Positions 17,461 through 25,508 of a stretch of 64,000 bases of DNA are shown here, piece by piece. Every line of letters begins with the position of its first letter. Position 1 is the first letter of the stretch. The notes beneath the pieces are model-generated. The model saw only the letters and a program-made list of their open reading frames with translations, was not told where the DNA came from and searched no databases. The DNA lies in the NCBI RefSeq assembly GCF_000336635.1, contig NZ_AOLY01000039.1, positions 1 to 64,000 of the forward strand. The letters are read 5' to 3'. Origin of the DNA: Haloarcula japonica DSM 6131. GTDB lineage: Archaea; Halobacteriota; Halobacteria; Halobacteriales; Haloarculaceae. The position numbers and the translations under genes were made by a program.

Positions 17461-18108
17461 ATGGATTCCGCCGAGTTACTCAATCTCCTTGGAAACGCCA
17501 ACCGCCGGCGGATTCTCAAACTACTCGCACACAAGCCCTGCTACGTCACCGAGATCAGCGAATACATCGGCGTCAGTCCGAAAGCGGTCATCGACCACCT
17601 CCAGAAGCTCGAAGACGCCGGACTCATCGATTCCCGGACGGACGACCAACGCCGAAAGTATTTCTCTATCGCCCGGAACCTCCGTCTGGAGGTCCGTGTC
17701 TCTCCCTACGAGTTCGGTACGAAAAGCGCCTATCCGGCAAATCCCGAGTTCGAGATGCCCTCCTGCCGCCACCTCTCGATAGATGTGGGAGAGGAAGCTG
17801 GCGGGAATTTTCACGACTTGGCACGCGAACTGGAGCATCTCCAGCAGCTAGAGAACGAACTGTCGCTGGCCCAGCGGTGGGTGCAGGCCCGTATGACCGA
17901 CGTGCGGGACCGCATCGACTCCGGCTTCGAGAACGGCGATGGCCGGCTGTACGCAGAACTAGTCAGCGGACTCGCAAACGGTATCGATACGGTACCGGCA
18001 CTGGCCCGAGAAATAGAGGCCCCACCGGAGATCGTCGAGGAAGCGCTTCACCGACTCGAAGACGACGAGGTGGTCGAGCGAACCGACGACGGGTGGGAAA
18101 TCGTCTGA
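17461..18108 (+). CDS. ArsR-type winged-helix transcription regulator
   Basis: The 215-residue protein starts with a winged helix-turn-helix: LNLLGNANRRRILKLLAH, then EISEYIGVSPKAVIDHLQKLEDAGLI as helix-turn-recognition helix, then a wing with RRKYFSI. The centre is a helical region (FHDLARELEHLQQLENELSLAQRWVQ), and the last 60 residues form a second short winged-helix-like unit (LAREIEAPPEIVEEALHRLEDDEVVERTDDGWEIV). Cytosolic DNA-binding regulator; ligand and targets unknown. It lies 70 bp after the surface-protein gene on the same strand, and its start is at an ATG with a CTTTTGAA box about 30 bases upstream. Confidence 0.88.
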   Translation: MDSAELLNLLGNANRRRILKLLAHKPCYVTEISEYIGVSPKAVIDHLQKLEDAGLIDSRTDDQRRKYFSIARNLRLEVRVSPYEFGTKSAYPANPEFEMPSCRHLSIDVGEEAGGNFHDLARELEHLQQLENELSLAQRWVQARMTDVRDRIDSGFENGDGRLYAELVSGLANGIDTVPALAREIEAPPEIVEEALHRLEDDEVVERTDDGWEIV

Positions 18109-18115
18109 GGGCAGT

Positions 18116-18628
18116 TCAGCCCAGATCCTTCGTCAGTCCGCTGCGGAGGTCACGCCCGAAGTAGTGCCCCACGACCGCGAGTACCAAACCGACAGCGCCG
18201 GCGATGGCGAACAGTCTGGTTCCGTTCAGCCCCGCGGCGAGCTGTGGGAGGAGAGACAGAACGGCCGTCGCACCGCCGCTGACACCGCCCGCCAGCCCCA
18301 GTTCGGCGTATCGACGCTCGCTCGCGAGCAGTCCGTAGACGAATCCGCCAAGCAGTATGCCGACCAGTTCGGTGAACGGAACGAGCGGTATCAGCCCGCC
18401 GAGCACCATTCCGCCGCCGACCGCGCCGAAGGCGAACAGCAGCGCCCGCAGTGAAAAGTAGCTGCGGCTGTCTGTCGTGGACGTTTCGGTGCCAGACGAC
18501 GTCGCATCGCGCGATTCCCCGACAGCAACATCCGTCTCGACCGACTCGGTCGTGCCAACATCGATTCCGAGGTCACTGCCCGATTTCGCGTCCGCGTCGC
18601 GGGTCCGTTCCTCGGTTCGTTCGGACAT
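18116..18628 (-). CDS. Small membrane protein with disordered acidic N-terminus
   Basis: A 170-residue protein. Residues 1-55 are hydrophilic and rich in D, E, S and T; residues 58-165 hold about four helices with small residues (LLFAFGAVGGGMVLGGLIPLVPF, LVGILLGGFVYGLLA, LAGGVSGGATAVLSLLP, LFAIAGAVGLVLAVVGHYFG). The Gly-rich pattern resembles the DUF456 group of membrane proteins, but this is not certain. Convergent with the ArsR-type gene, with 7 bp between the stops. Confidence 0.75.
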   Translation of the reverse strand: MSERTEERTRDADAKSGSDLGIDVGTTESVETDVAVGESRDATSSGTETSTTDSRSYFSLRALLFAFGAVGGGMVLGGLIPLVPFTELVGILLGGFVYGLLASERRYAELGLAGGVSGGATAVLSLLPQLAAGLNGTRLFAIAGAVGLVLAVVGHYFGRDLRSGLTKDLG

Positions 18629-18701
18629 AAAGAGTGTGGGACCGCGAACAGTATGGTCCTTGTGGGGTCCACCGACAGTCAGGGAGACGGTGGTGTGTCG
18701 C

Positions 18702-19301
18702 TCAGATACCGAGCCACTCGTCGTTGCGAACCGAGTAGCCGTTCGAGCGGCAGAACTCCGCCGCCCGCCGGCGCACGTCGCGGGACCCGGGAAGCGTCTC
18801 TTTCTCGTGGATGCGCTCGATAATCCAGTCAGCGATCACTTCGATCCCTTCATCGTCGTCATCCGCATCGATGGTCCGTAGCTCCCGGAAGGTCCGCTCG
18901 TAACCGTCTCGCTGTGAGGTGCCGAAAGTCGCGCTCTGGTGCTCGCCGGCGGCCTCCACGACCCGTTTCATCGCCCCCGCTATCGTCGGTCGCTGGACTC
19001 GCGTTCGGACTTCTGCTGGCGAGTCAAAAGACTCGACCTCTGCATCGGGCAAGAGGTCCACAACGGTGTACGTCCCGTCGACAGACTCAATCTCGTGGCC
19101 GCCGACTGTCGCGACTACCTCAGCCGCTGTCGCCGGGAATTCGAGCGTTTCGAGTTCACTCTCGAAGTACGCGAGTTCCGTTGGGTCGACCGGCGGCTCG
19201 GATTCGTCTGCGCGCTCAAGCTCCTCAGCGATAGCGCGCTCCCGCTGGCGACGCTCCTCGTTTCGGGCTTGGGCTTCGCGGCCGTTCTTGTTGTCTGCCA
19301 T
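18702..19301 (-). CDS. Haloarchaeal DUF5789-like protein
   Basis: From the ATG at 19301 the product has 199 residues. A charged N-terminus (MADNKNGREAQARNEERRQRERAIAEELERADES) leads into the segment LEFPATAAEVVATVGGHEIES, which I associate from memory with the haloarchaeal DUF5789 family, then an extended Asp-rich region and a C-terminal helical part with a single Cys. No enzyme motif. The ORF is open upstream to 19604 but that part would overlap the gatD promoter; the chosen ATG starts at the family's usual position. Divergent from gatD. Confidence 0.72.
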   Translation of the reverse strand: MADNKNGREAQARNEERRQRERAIAEELERADESEPPVDPTELAYFESELETLEFPATAAEVVATVGGHEIESVDGTYTVVDLLPDAEVESFDSPAEVRTRVQRPTIAGAMKRVVEAAGEHQSATFGTSQRDGYERTFRELRTIDADDDDEGIEVIADWIIERIHEKETLPGSRDVRRRAAEFCRSNGYSVRNDEWLGI

Positions 19302-19490
19302 ACTTGTTAGATGACTATCTAGTGGGATAACACTGTGGGACAACACCATCCGTGGTTTGCAGTTGCAACGCTGCTCTCTCAGGGTTGCCAGATAGGAGGC
19401 GAGTGTCACAGGGAGGGTAGCGGCGGTTGCGGTGATGCACGGCGACAGTACGGGCCGAGACTCACTGCGGTGCACACCGAAACGAGTGGG

Positions 19491-19496
19491 TTCAAG
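19491..19496 (+). promoter_or_regulatory. TATA-like box of gatD
   Basis: TTCAAG stands 25-30 bases before the gatD ATG at 19521, preceded by a purine-rich CGAAACGAG that could be the BRE. The surrounding 15-base GTGGG-N5-CCCAC block also looks like a tRNA T-arm; see rejected items. Confidence 0.4.
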
Positions 19497-19520
19497 TCCC
19501 ACCGGCGGAAAGTGCCGCGC

Positions 19521-20768
19521 ATGAACGCAGGCGACCGGGTCCGCGTCGAGCGCGCGGCCCAGACCTACGAGGGCGTGTTGCTCCCATCGAGTACGCCCGA
19601 GCACCTCGTCGTCAAACTCGACGGCGGGTACAACGTCGGCATCGACCGAGAGGACGCATCCGTCGACGTACTGGAATCGGACGTGTACGATGTCGAGAGC
19701 GCACAGGACGAACAGAGCCAGTCAGCCATCGAGTTCGACGACGACCTGCCGACGGTGTCGCTCATCTCCACCGGCGGAACCATCGCCTCGACGGTCGACT
19801 ACCGCACCGGCGCGGTGACGGCCCAGTTCGACGCCGAGGACGTGCTGCGGGCGGTCCCGGATCTCGCGGGAATGGCGAACTACCGCGGCCGCGTCGTCGC
19901 CAACATCCTCTCGGAGAACATGACCCCAGCCGTCTGGCAGGACCTCGCACAGGCGGTCCACGAGGAGATCGAAGCCGGCGCGGACGGCATCGTCGTCATG
20001 CACGGCACCGACACGATGCAGTACTCCGCGTCGGCGCTGGCCTTCATGCTCGACACGCCGGTCCCAATCGTCTTCACCGGTAGCCAGCGGTCGGCTGACC
20101 GCCCGTCCTCCGATAACGTGATGAATGCCGTTTCTGCCGTCGAGGCCGCGACGAGCGACTGCGCGGAGGTCTTGGTCTGTATGCATGCCGACGAGTCTGA
20201 CGACCGCTGCGCCCTCCACCGGGGCACCCGCGTCCGGAAGAACCACACCTCACGTCGGGACGCCTTCGAGACGGTCGGTGCGAAGCCGCTGGGCGAAGTC
20301 GACTACGACATCGACGGCGGGAGTACTGTCACGTTCCGCCGCGAATACGTCGAGCGCGACGCCGTCGACCTGGCGCTGCACGACGACATCGAGACGGACG
20401 TGGAACTGCTGAAGTTCTCGCCGGGGATGGACCCGTCGCTGCTCGAAGCGGCCGCCGAGGGCAGCGAGGGCATCGTCATCGAAGGGACCGGGCTGGGCCA
20501 CGTCAACACCGACTGGATCGGGACCATCGAGGACCTGGACATCCCCGTCGTCATGACCAGCCAGTGCCTCGAAGGGCGTGTCTGTGACCGCGTGTACGAC
20601 ACCGGTCGGGACCTGCTCGACGCCGGCGTCATCGAGGGCGAGGATATGCTCCCCGGCACGGCGAAGGTTAAGCTCATGTGGGCGCTGGCAAACAGCGACG
20701 AGGTTGCCGATGCGATGCAGGAGCCCCTTGCCGGTGAGATTCAGCAGCGCTCGACGCCGTGGCTGTAG
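19521..20768 (+). CDS. gatD: Glu-tRNA(Gln) amidotransferase subunit D
   Basis: GatD is the archaeal asparaginase-like subunit that frees ammonia from glutamine for GatE, turning Glu-tRNA(Gln) into Gln-tRNA(Gln). The 415-residue product has the N-terminal SH3-like domain (1-70), then the asparaginase I/II motifs: STGGTIAST near residue 90 with the nucleophilic Thr, and HGTDTMQYSA near 160 with the second Thr-Asp pair. Length matches the family. The gatE gene is not in this window, as is common in haloarchaea. The ATG at 19521 is preferred over the upstream frame because the SH3 domain begins there. Confidence 0.95.
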   Translation: MNAGDRVRVERAAQTYEGVLLPSSTPEHLVVKLDGGYNVGIDREDASVDVLESDVYDVESAQDEQSQSAIEFDDDLPTVSLISTGGTIASTVDYRTGAVTAQFDAEDVLRAVPDLAGMANYRGRVVANILSENMTPAVWQDLAQAVHEEIEAGADGIVVMHGTDTMQYSASALAFMLDTPVPIVFTGSQRSADRPSSDNVMNAVSAVEAATSDCAEVLVCMHADESDDRCALHRGTRVRKNHTSRRDAFETVGAKPLGEVDYDIDGGSTVTFRREYVERDAVDLALHDDIETDVELLKFSPGMDPSLLEAAAEGSEGIVIEGTGLGHVNTDWIGTIEDLDIPVVMTSQCLEGRVCDRVYDTGRDLLDAGVIEGEDMLPGTAKVKLMWALANSDEVADAMQEPLAGEIQQRSTPWL

Positions 20769-20861
20769 CACCGGGACCGGTACGGTGACGTAGTCACGGT
20801 GCAAACAGCGACTCCGACACCGGAGCGCCTCTTTTTTGTCGTCGCGGGCGAGTCTCCCGGT

Positions 20862-21755
20862 ATGTCGCCGACTGTTCGGACGGCTCGTCACGACGACTAC
20901 GACAATATTGTCGAACTGACTAGCGATGTCTGGGCCGACCGTGCGATGGCCGATTACATCCCCGACGTGTTCCGCGACTGGGTCGACGCTGACGGCCCGG
21001 ATCGGAAAACCCTCGTCGTCGACGTTGACGGCCACGCTGTCGGCATCGCGCAGGCCGTCATACTCACCGAAACCGAGGCGTGGTTCCAGGGGATGCGTGT
21101 CGATTCTGACCACCGGGGGAGGGGGTTCGGGTCGCTGCTGACCGATCACCTCATTCAATGGGCGGCCAACGCCGGGGCGTCAGTCGGTCGAAGCATGGTG
21201 TTTTCCTGGAACGAGGCCGGGCTCGGCCAGTCACTGGCTGCTGGCTTCGAAGCGGTCACGTCGTTCCGCTGGGCACACCCCGACCGGACCGACGAGACGC
21301 CCGAGATGACTGTCGGAAACGACCCTGCGACAGCGTGGCGCTACTGGCAGGAGAGCGACGGCCGGGACGCCCTGTCAGGGCTCGCACTCGATAGCGGGGA
21401 GAGCTGGGCGCTCTCGACGCTGACGCGGGAAACGCTGGACCGACTGGCGACTGAGCAGACGGTCCTGACCGTCGGGGATAAGCCACAAGGGATGGCCTGT
21501 CGCGTCCGGACGACAGAAGCTAACGGCGAGCAACTCGCGGAGTACGCGGTCGGAGTATGGAGCGACGTCGACGCTGCGCGGGCGTTGTTCACTGCGATAG
21601 CCGCCGACGCAGCTACGCTCGGCGTTGACGGGACACGGGTTCTTATCCCCGAGACACCGCGCCACGTCGCCGAGGCCGCGTACGCCAGCGGGAACATCGA
21701 TGAGTGCCCGGACTTCGTGTTCGAGATAGATGGCGAAGGGTTCAGCGTGTCATAG
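20862..21755 (+). CDS. GNAT-family N-acetyltransferase
   Basis: A 297-residue protein with one clear GNAT domain in the first half (VRTARHDDYDNIVELTSDVW; acetyl-CoA loop VDSDHRGRGFGSLLTDHL, about residues 80-97) and a second, weaker GNAT-like half (TPEMTVGN to the end) that lacks the R-G-x-G-x-G loop, so it may be a tandem GNAT in which only one half binds acetyl-CoA. Substrate unknown. A CTTTTTTG box at 20831-20838 sits at the right distance for its promoter. It is the last GC-rich gene before the restriction-enzyme island. Confidence 0.85.
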   Translation: MSPTVRTARHDDYDNIVELTSDVWADRAMADYIPDVFRDWVDADGPDRKTLVVDVDGHAVGIAQAVILTETEAWFQGMRVDSDHRGRGFGSLLTDHLIQWAANAGASVGRSMVFSWNEAGLGQSLAAGFEAVTSFRWAHPDRTDETPEMTVGNDPATAWRYWQESDGRDALSGLALDSGESWALSTLTRETLDRLATEQTVLTVGDKPQGMACRVRTTEANGEQLAEYAVGVWSDVDAARALFTAIAADAATLGVDGTRVLIPETPRHVAEAAYASGNIDECPDFVFEIDGEGFSVS

Positions 21756-21901
21756 AAACAGTCACAGCCGATTTACTGTGCCGCAGTTCAGGATAGAAAT
21801 GTTGGGATGGAGACAGCTACAGAAAGCAGTGCAAGATATAGAAATTGTATTCAGCACGGCCTCAACAAACTATCAACGACTGAGGGTCTTAACAGAGCTA
21901 C

Positions 21902-23098
21902 CTACTTCGGTATTTGGTTTTTAATCCACTCCTTCACTTTGCTCTCAGAGGTTACTCCGTTCTCAAGTAGAACCTCTGCAATGTCACCACCACTGAGAAT
22001 CAACACAGGATGACCGTCTTGTTTGATTTCTTTGTACGCCTGTTCGTGGACGTACGAAGTGGTGATCAGGACACCGAACTGACGGTGTCTGATACGAGAA
22101 ATGAGTCGACTCGTATCATGCACTCCGACCGATGAATTTGGACCGTAACACTTCGCTTCGAGTGCGAACTCAACACCCAGACTGTCACTTTCGGACCCGA
22201 TATCTGGGGAGATGTGATACGTTCCGATCGCATCCCGCCCACCATCTCTTGATTGCCTGGTGACCTCGGAGCGAGTAACATTCGGATCCATGAGTTCGAA
22301 GATGGCCGCAGCAACATGCTCAAACTTTCTCGCCTGGCCGGAGTCGTCGTTGCAGTAGGAATACACCGCGTCCAGGATGGTCCGTTTCTCTGTGGATGTG
22401 GGCATCTGCTCTGCTTTCGTTCGGTGGTCCTTCGTCTGTTCAGCTTGGAGTGGCGTGTAGCTTCCACTTTCTCGCCATTCTGCCCAGACATCTGGTGTGT
22501 TCTCGGTTAGAAAATTACCCTCCTCAAGATCGGAAATCCACATTCGAGGGATTTGGCTGACGTCGAGAATAGTGAACTTTGCTTTGTAGTTCTGGAAACG
22601 ACTGCCGTTTCTGATTTTCCACAGCGCCACCAAGTCTTCAGATTGATTCGCGAGTCGGTCTCCCGGCACGGCGAGCCCTCTGAATGTTCTGTCCCACCCG
22701 TCGCCTTTACTGAACACAAAGAAGGGTGGAATCGTTCCCCGCTGGCCATTGTGAAGGTTGTGGAAGGCGTCTCTGAGAATCTTGTTTCCGGTCTTTTCGT
22801 GAAGCGTTGACCCGGGATTCCGGTTGTCTCCATAGTAGGTGAACGTTCCAGTTTGTGCGTCCAAGGTATCTGGCCAATCTGGTTCGTTGAACGTTGTGTA
22901 CAGAACGACGTACGAGTACTTCTGCGTACTATTCGGTGGGGTACGAACCGGGCGGAATCCACCCGCAGTCCCCACGTTGAGCAAGTCCGGGAGTGGAGCA
23001 GCAGAGAGGTTGTTTGCCTCGCCCCCCTCGTACACCGCGTCCACGATTAGATCTGCGTTCGATAGTTCCTCATGACCAAACGACCTCTCACCAGACAT
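21902..23098 (-). CDS. Modification-dependent restriction endonuclease, AspBHI/Mrr type
   Basis: 398 residues. Residues about 35-200 match the AspBHI N-terminal recognition domain as I know it: VVLYTTFNEPDWPDTLD, FTYYGDNRNPG, then GNKILRDAF; this module reads 5-methylcytosine through a flipped base. Residues 235-398 are an Mrr-type PD-(D/E)xK nuclease with catalytic Asp289 in GGRD and Glu314-x-Lys316 in EAKCYG. AspBHI-class enzymes cut DNA near methylated sites. There is no methyltransferase or protein partner beside it, as expected for a type IV-like enzyme that needs none. Start ATG at 23098 follows the family's pattern; an in-frame extension exists to 23149. Base and codon use differ from its neighbours. 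Confidence 0.85.
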   Translation of the reverse strand: MSGERSFGHEELSNADLIVDAVYEGGEANNLSAAPLPDLLNVGTAGGFRPVRTPPNSTQKYSYVVLYTTFNEPDWPDTLDAQTGTFTYYGDNRNPGSTLHEKTGNKILRDAFHNLHNGQRGTIPPFFVFSKGDGWDRTFRGLAVPGDRLANQSEDLVALWKIRNGSRFQNYKAKFTILDVSQIPRMWISDLEEGNFLTENTPDVWAEWRESGSYTPLQAEQTKDHRTKAEQMPTSTEKRTILDAVYSYCNDDSGQARKFEHVAAAIFELMDPNVTRSEVTRQSRDGGRDAIGTYHISPDIGSESDSLGVEFALEAKCYGPNSSVGVHDTSRLISRIRHRQFGVLITTSYVHEQAYKEIKQDGHPVLILSGGDIAEVLLENGVTSESKVKEWIKNQIPK

Positions 23099-23435
23099 AC
23101 GTGTTTTCACTCTGCTTGAGAACAAAAGGCTCCCTGTCGTGAGAGCCACCGGACGGGGAGGCTACTAACTCGCCGGACACAAAACTAGTGTGGATGCATG
23201 TTTAGTCCCAGAAGCCGATAACCGATATGTTACAACTACTGTCTGTATTTATCACTCCGTTCCCGCCCAAAATGGCGAATTAGCAGTGCCCGATACGCGC
23301 CTTGTATCTTGTAGGCGAGTCTTGACAGACTTTGGATAGACAGAGCGAGTGATGGTTTCTATGACATGCTAAGAGTTATCATAACCGATAACGCGGACGC
23401 AACACTCATTCAAATACCAGCCCTATCACCGGTAG
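23099..23435. other. Intergenic region between the restriction enzyme and the histidine kinase
   Basis: A 337-bp gap without a credible gene. It is AT-rich. The minus-strand part is the promoter side of the nuclease gene, and a box TTCAAATA at 23409-23416 lies 20-27 bases before the kinase ATG. Two AACCGATA-type octamers at about 23217 and 23381 are the only repeats seen. Confidence 0.5.
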
Positions 23436-25091
23436 ATGGATCTTGTTGGGAGCCCTCCGGCATTTCTCGCGTATGTCGCGGCGTACGGCCTCGCGGCAAT
23501 CGGGTGCGGTGTCGGGCTCTACAGAGCGACTCGCATGGAGGACCCCGATACCCGCCGCGGGATGGTCGGACTCCTTCTCTGTAGCGGCGGCTGGGCGGCG
23601 CTGGAACTCGGTTTCCTGATCACTCCAGGGACGCTTGGATACGCGTTCTACCTCGGCAGCCTCATCGTCGGTCTCGCGACGGTCGGCGCGTGGCTGTACT
23701 TCTGTTCGGCATACACCGGGCGGGCATTCCACCGGAACCGGCTATACCGCGTGGTCGCCGTGAGCGTGTACCTCGGTATCGTCACGGTGAAGCTGACCAA
23801 TCCGCTTCACGGGCTCTACTTCGCCACGCAGTTCGTTGCTGACCCGTTCCCGCATCTGGCGATCACACACGGCGTATTCCACTGGGTGGTGACAGGACTG
23901 TCCTACGCGCTCGTCACCGTCGGCTTTTTTATGCTGTTCGAACTGTTCCTCGAAGCGGACTACGACACCCGTCCGCTCGGCGTTCTCGTCGGTGTCACGG
24001 CGATCCCGGCGGTGCTTGATATCATCGGGTACGTCAGCGACATCCTGCTCGACATCAACCACGAACCGCTCGGCGTCGCACTGTTCGCGTTCGGTGTCCT
24101 CTACGTCTACGACGAGGCGTTTCTCGCCGTGCAGTTGACCGACGGCGTGGACGAAGCTGTCGTGTATCTCGACGACGGACACCACATCAAGGAGTCCAAC
24201 GGCGAGGCACAGCGGCTCTTCCCGGCGCTGGCCGGAAGCCGCGGACAGCAGCTTGAGACGGTGTTGCCGGCCGTTTCGGAAATCATGCAAACAGACGAAC
24301 AGATTCTCGAACGGAACCGGGACGACGGGACAGAGTACTACCTCGTCAGCGACACCTCGTTTTCGCTGGGACAGGTCGATATCGGTCGGATGCTCGTGTT
24401 CACCGACGTGACTGAAAGCGAGCGGCGTCGCCGTGAACTCGACCGACAGAACGAGCAGTTGGAGGGGTTTGCAACTGCAATCAGACACGAACTGTTGAAC
24501 ACGCTCCAGATAATCACCGGCCGCGTCTCCGCCGCTGGTAATGCCCTAGACCGCGGCGAGGTCGACCTGGCCAGAGACTCCCTCCAGTCGACGTCCGAGA
24601 CGGCCGACCGCATGTCCGAAATCGTCGACGGGCTTGCGACGCTGGCTCGGCATGGGCAGACAATCGACGAAACAATGCCTGTCGAGCTCCAGCCAGTCAT
24701 CGAAGGAGCCTGGGAACGTGCCGACACTGACGGTCTCACTATGGCGGCCGACGTGGATGGACAGGTCATCGCCGACCCGACACGCTTGCGGGACCTCTTT
24801 GAGAGCGGGTTCACGTTCGCGGCGCACAACGGTGCGTCGACGGTCACCGTCGAGCGAGAGGCCGACGAGATCGTCATCACCGACGACGGGACCCCGGCAG
24901 GCGAGACAGCGTCGGAGGCCTTTTTCGAATACGGCGGCGCGATACCGGACGCCGCGGCCGGGATGACTCTCCCGAACTTGCGGATGCTTGCACGGACCCA
25001 CGGCTGGGACGTGGCGCTCGATACTGAGTATCAGGGCGGCGTTCGTGTCGTCATCTCGAACGTGACGGTGGCGGGACCGCTGGAAAACTGA
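23436..25091 (+). CDS. 7TM sensor histidine kinase with PAS domain, degenerate ATPase
   Basis: 551 residues: an N-terminal block of seven hydrophobic helices (about 5-225) of the histidine-kinase 7TM sensor type, a PAS-like domain (about 235-325, DEAVVYLDDGHHIKESN), and a HisKA helix with His351 in A-I-R-H-E-L-L-N, then an HATPase_c domain. The N box is changed: where NLxxNA is expected one reads LRDLFESGFTFAAHNG, so the Mg-binding Asn is not in place, although the D-box-like I-T-D-D-G (residues 481-485) is intact and a C-terminal G-box-like segment follows. ATP binding or kinase activity is therefore uncertain. No response regulator is adjacent; haloarchaeal kinases are often orphans. Confidence 0.87.
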   Translation: MDLVGSPPAFLAYVAAYGLAAIGCGVGLYRATRMEDPDTRRGMVGLLLCSGGWAALELGFLITPGTLGYAFYLGSLIVGLATVGAWLYFCSAYTGRAFHRNRLYRVVAVSVYLGIVTVKLTNPLHGLYFATQFVADPFPHLAITHGVFHWVVTGLSYALVTVGFFMLFELFLEADYDTRPLGVLVGVTAIPAVLDIIGYVSDILLDINHEPLGVALFAFGVLYVYDEAFLAVQLTDGVDEAVVYLDDGHHIKESNGEAQRLFPALAGSRGQQLETVLPAVSEIMQTDEQILERNRDDGTEYYLVSDTSFSLGQVDIGRMLVFTDVTESERRRRELDRQNEQLEGFATAIRHELLNTLQIITGRVSAAGNALDRGEVDLARDSLQSTSETADRMSEIVDGLATLARHGQTIDETMPVELQPVIEGAWERADTDGLTMAADVDGQVIADPTRLRDLFESGFTFAAHNGASTVTVEREADEIVITDDGTPAGETASEAFFEYGGAIPDAAAGMTLPNLRMLARTHGWDVALDTEYQGGVRVVISNVTVAGPLEN

Positions 25092-25109
25092 CCCGGCCAC
25101 CAGTCCGTA

Positions 25110-25388
25110 TTACCCGCCGCTGACCGGCGGAAACAACGCGAGTTCCGTCTCCTCGTCGACTGCCGTCGCCAGCCCATCGCCGGCGGCGAACGGGTCTTCA
25201 CCGTCGACGAGCACCCGGATGTGGTCGGCCAACTTCTCGTTCTCGTCGAGCACCTCCTCGGCGAGCGCCGGTCGCGACGCGAGCAGTGCATCGAGCGCCG
25301 TCTCGACCGTGGCGTCCTCCTCAATATCGACGCTGACCGACTGGCCGTCGGCCGCGTCCCGGAGGTGTGCGAACAGTTTCCACTCCAT
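25110..25388 (-). CDS. samp1: Ubiquitin-like small archaeal modifier protein SAMP1
   Basis: A 92-residue beta-grasp protein of the MoaD/SAMP type that ends in ...FPPVSGG, the C-terminal diglycine needed for adenylation and isopeptide or thiolation chemistry. SAMP1 in Haloferax is joined to lysines of target proteins by the E1-like UbaA and also takes part in molybdopterin synthesis as a MoaD. The start ATG at 25388 gives the usual length; the frame is open a few codons further upstream. It lies about 120 bp after the C-terminal-tail gene and is oppositely oriented to the histidine kinase, with which it is convergent. UbaA is not in the window. Confidence 0.93.
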   Translation of the reverse strand: MEWKLFAHLRDAADGQSVSVDIEEDATVETALDALLASRPALAEEVLDENEKLADHIRVLVDGEDPFAAGDGLATAVDEETELALFPPVSGG

Positions 25389-25508
25389 AGCTGTACTCCG
25401 AGCGTCCAGCAAAAGAGAGTTCCGGACTGCGGTGTCTCCAGTTCGTTCGGGCAGGCGGGAGAGGGATAGTCTGCGACGGTGTGCATCTGGGGCAGCGATA
25501 CCCGCAAT

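Larger units (their letters stand above)
21760..23435. other. Low-GC island carrying one restriction-enzyme gene
   Basis: From just after the GNAT gene to the histidine-kinase start the sequence is visibly poorer in G and C than either flank, including the coding part, where third positions are often A or T (TTG, AGT and GAA-type codons). There is no integrase, transposase or tRNA next to it. The only gene is the AspBHI-like endonuclease. This pattern indicates recent horizontal acquisition. Confidence 0.65.

Noticed and set aside
19481-19512. tRNA-like 3' end or attachment site: GTGGG-TTCAAGT-CCCAC followed by CGGCGG, before gatD
   Set aside because: The T-arm-like block is perfect, but no complementary 5' acceptor (TCCGCCG) or anticodon/D arms occur in the 200 bases upstream. 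TTCAAG is also at the exact distance for the gatD TATA box, so the simpler reading is a promoter. A short att remnant is possible but unsupported.
21760-23435. Transposon or integrated plasmid
   Set aside because: No integrase, transposase, tRNA target or terminal inverted repeats; only one gene. Described as a low-GC island only.
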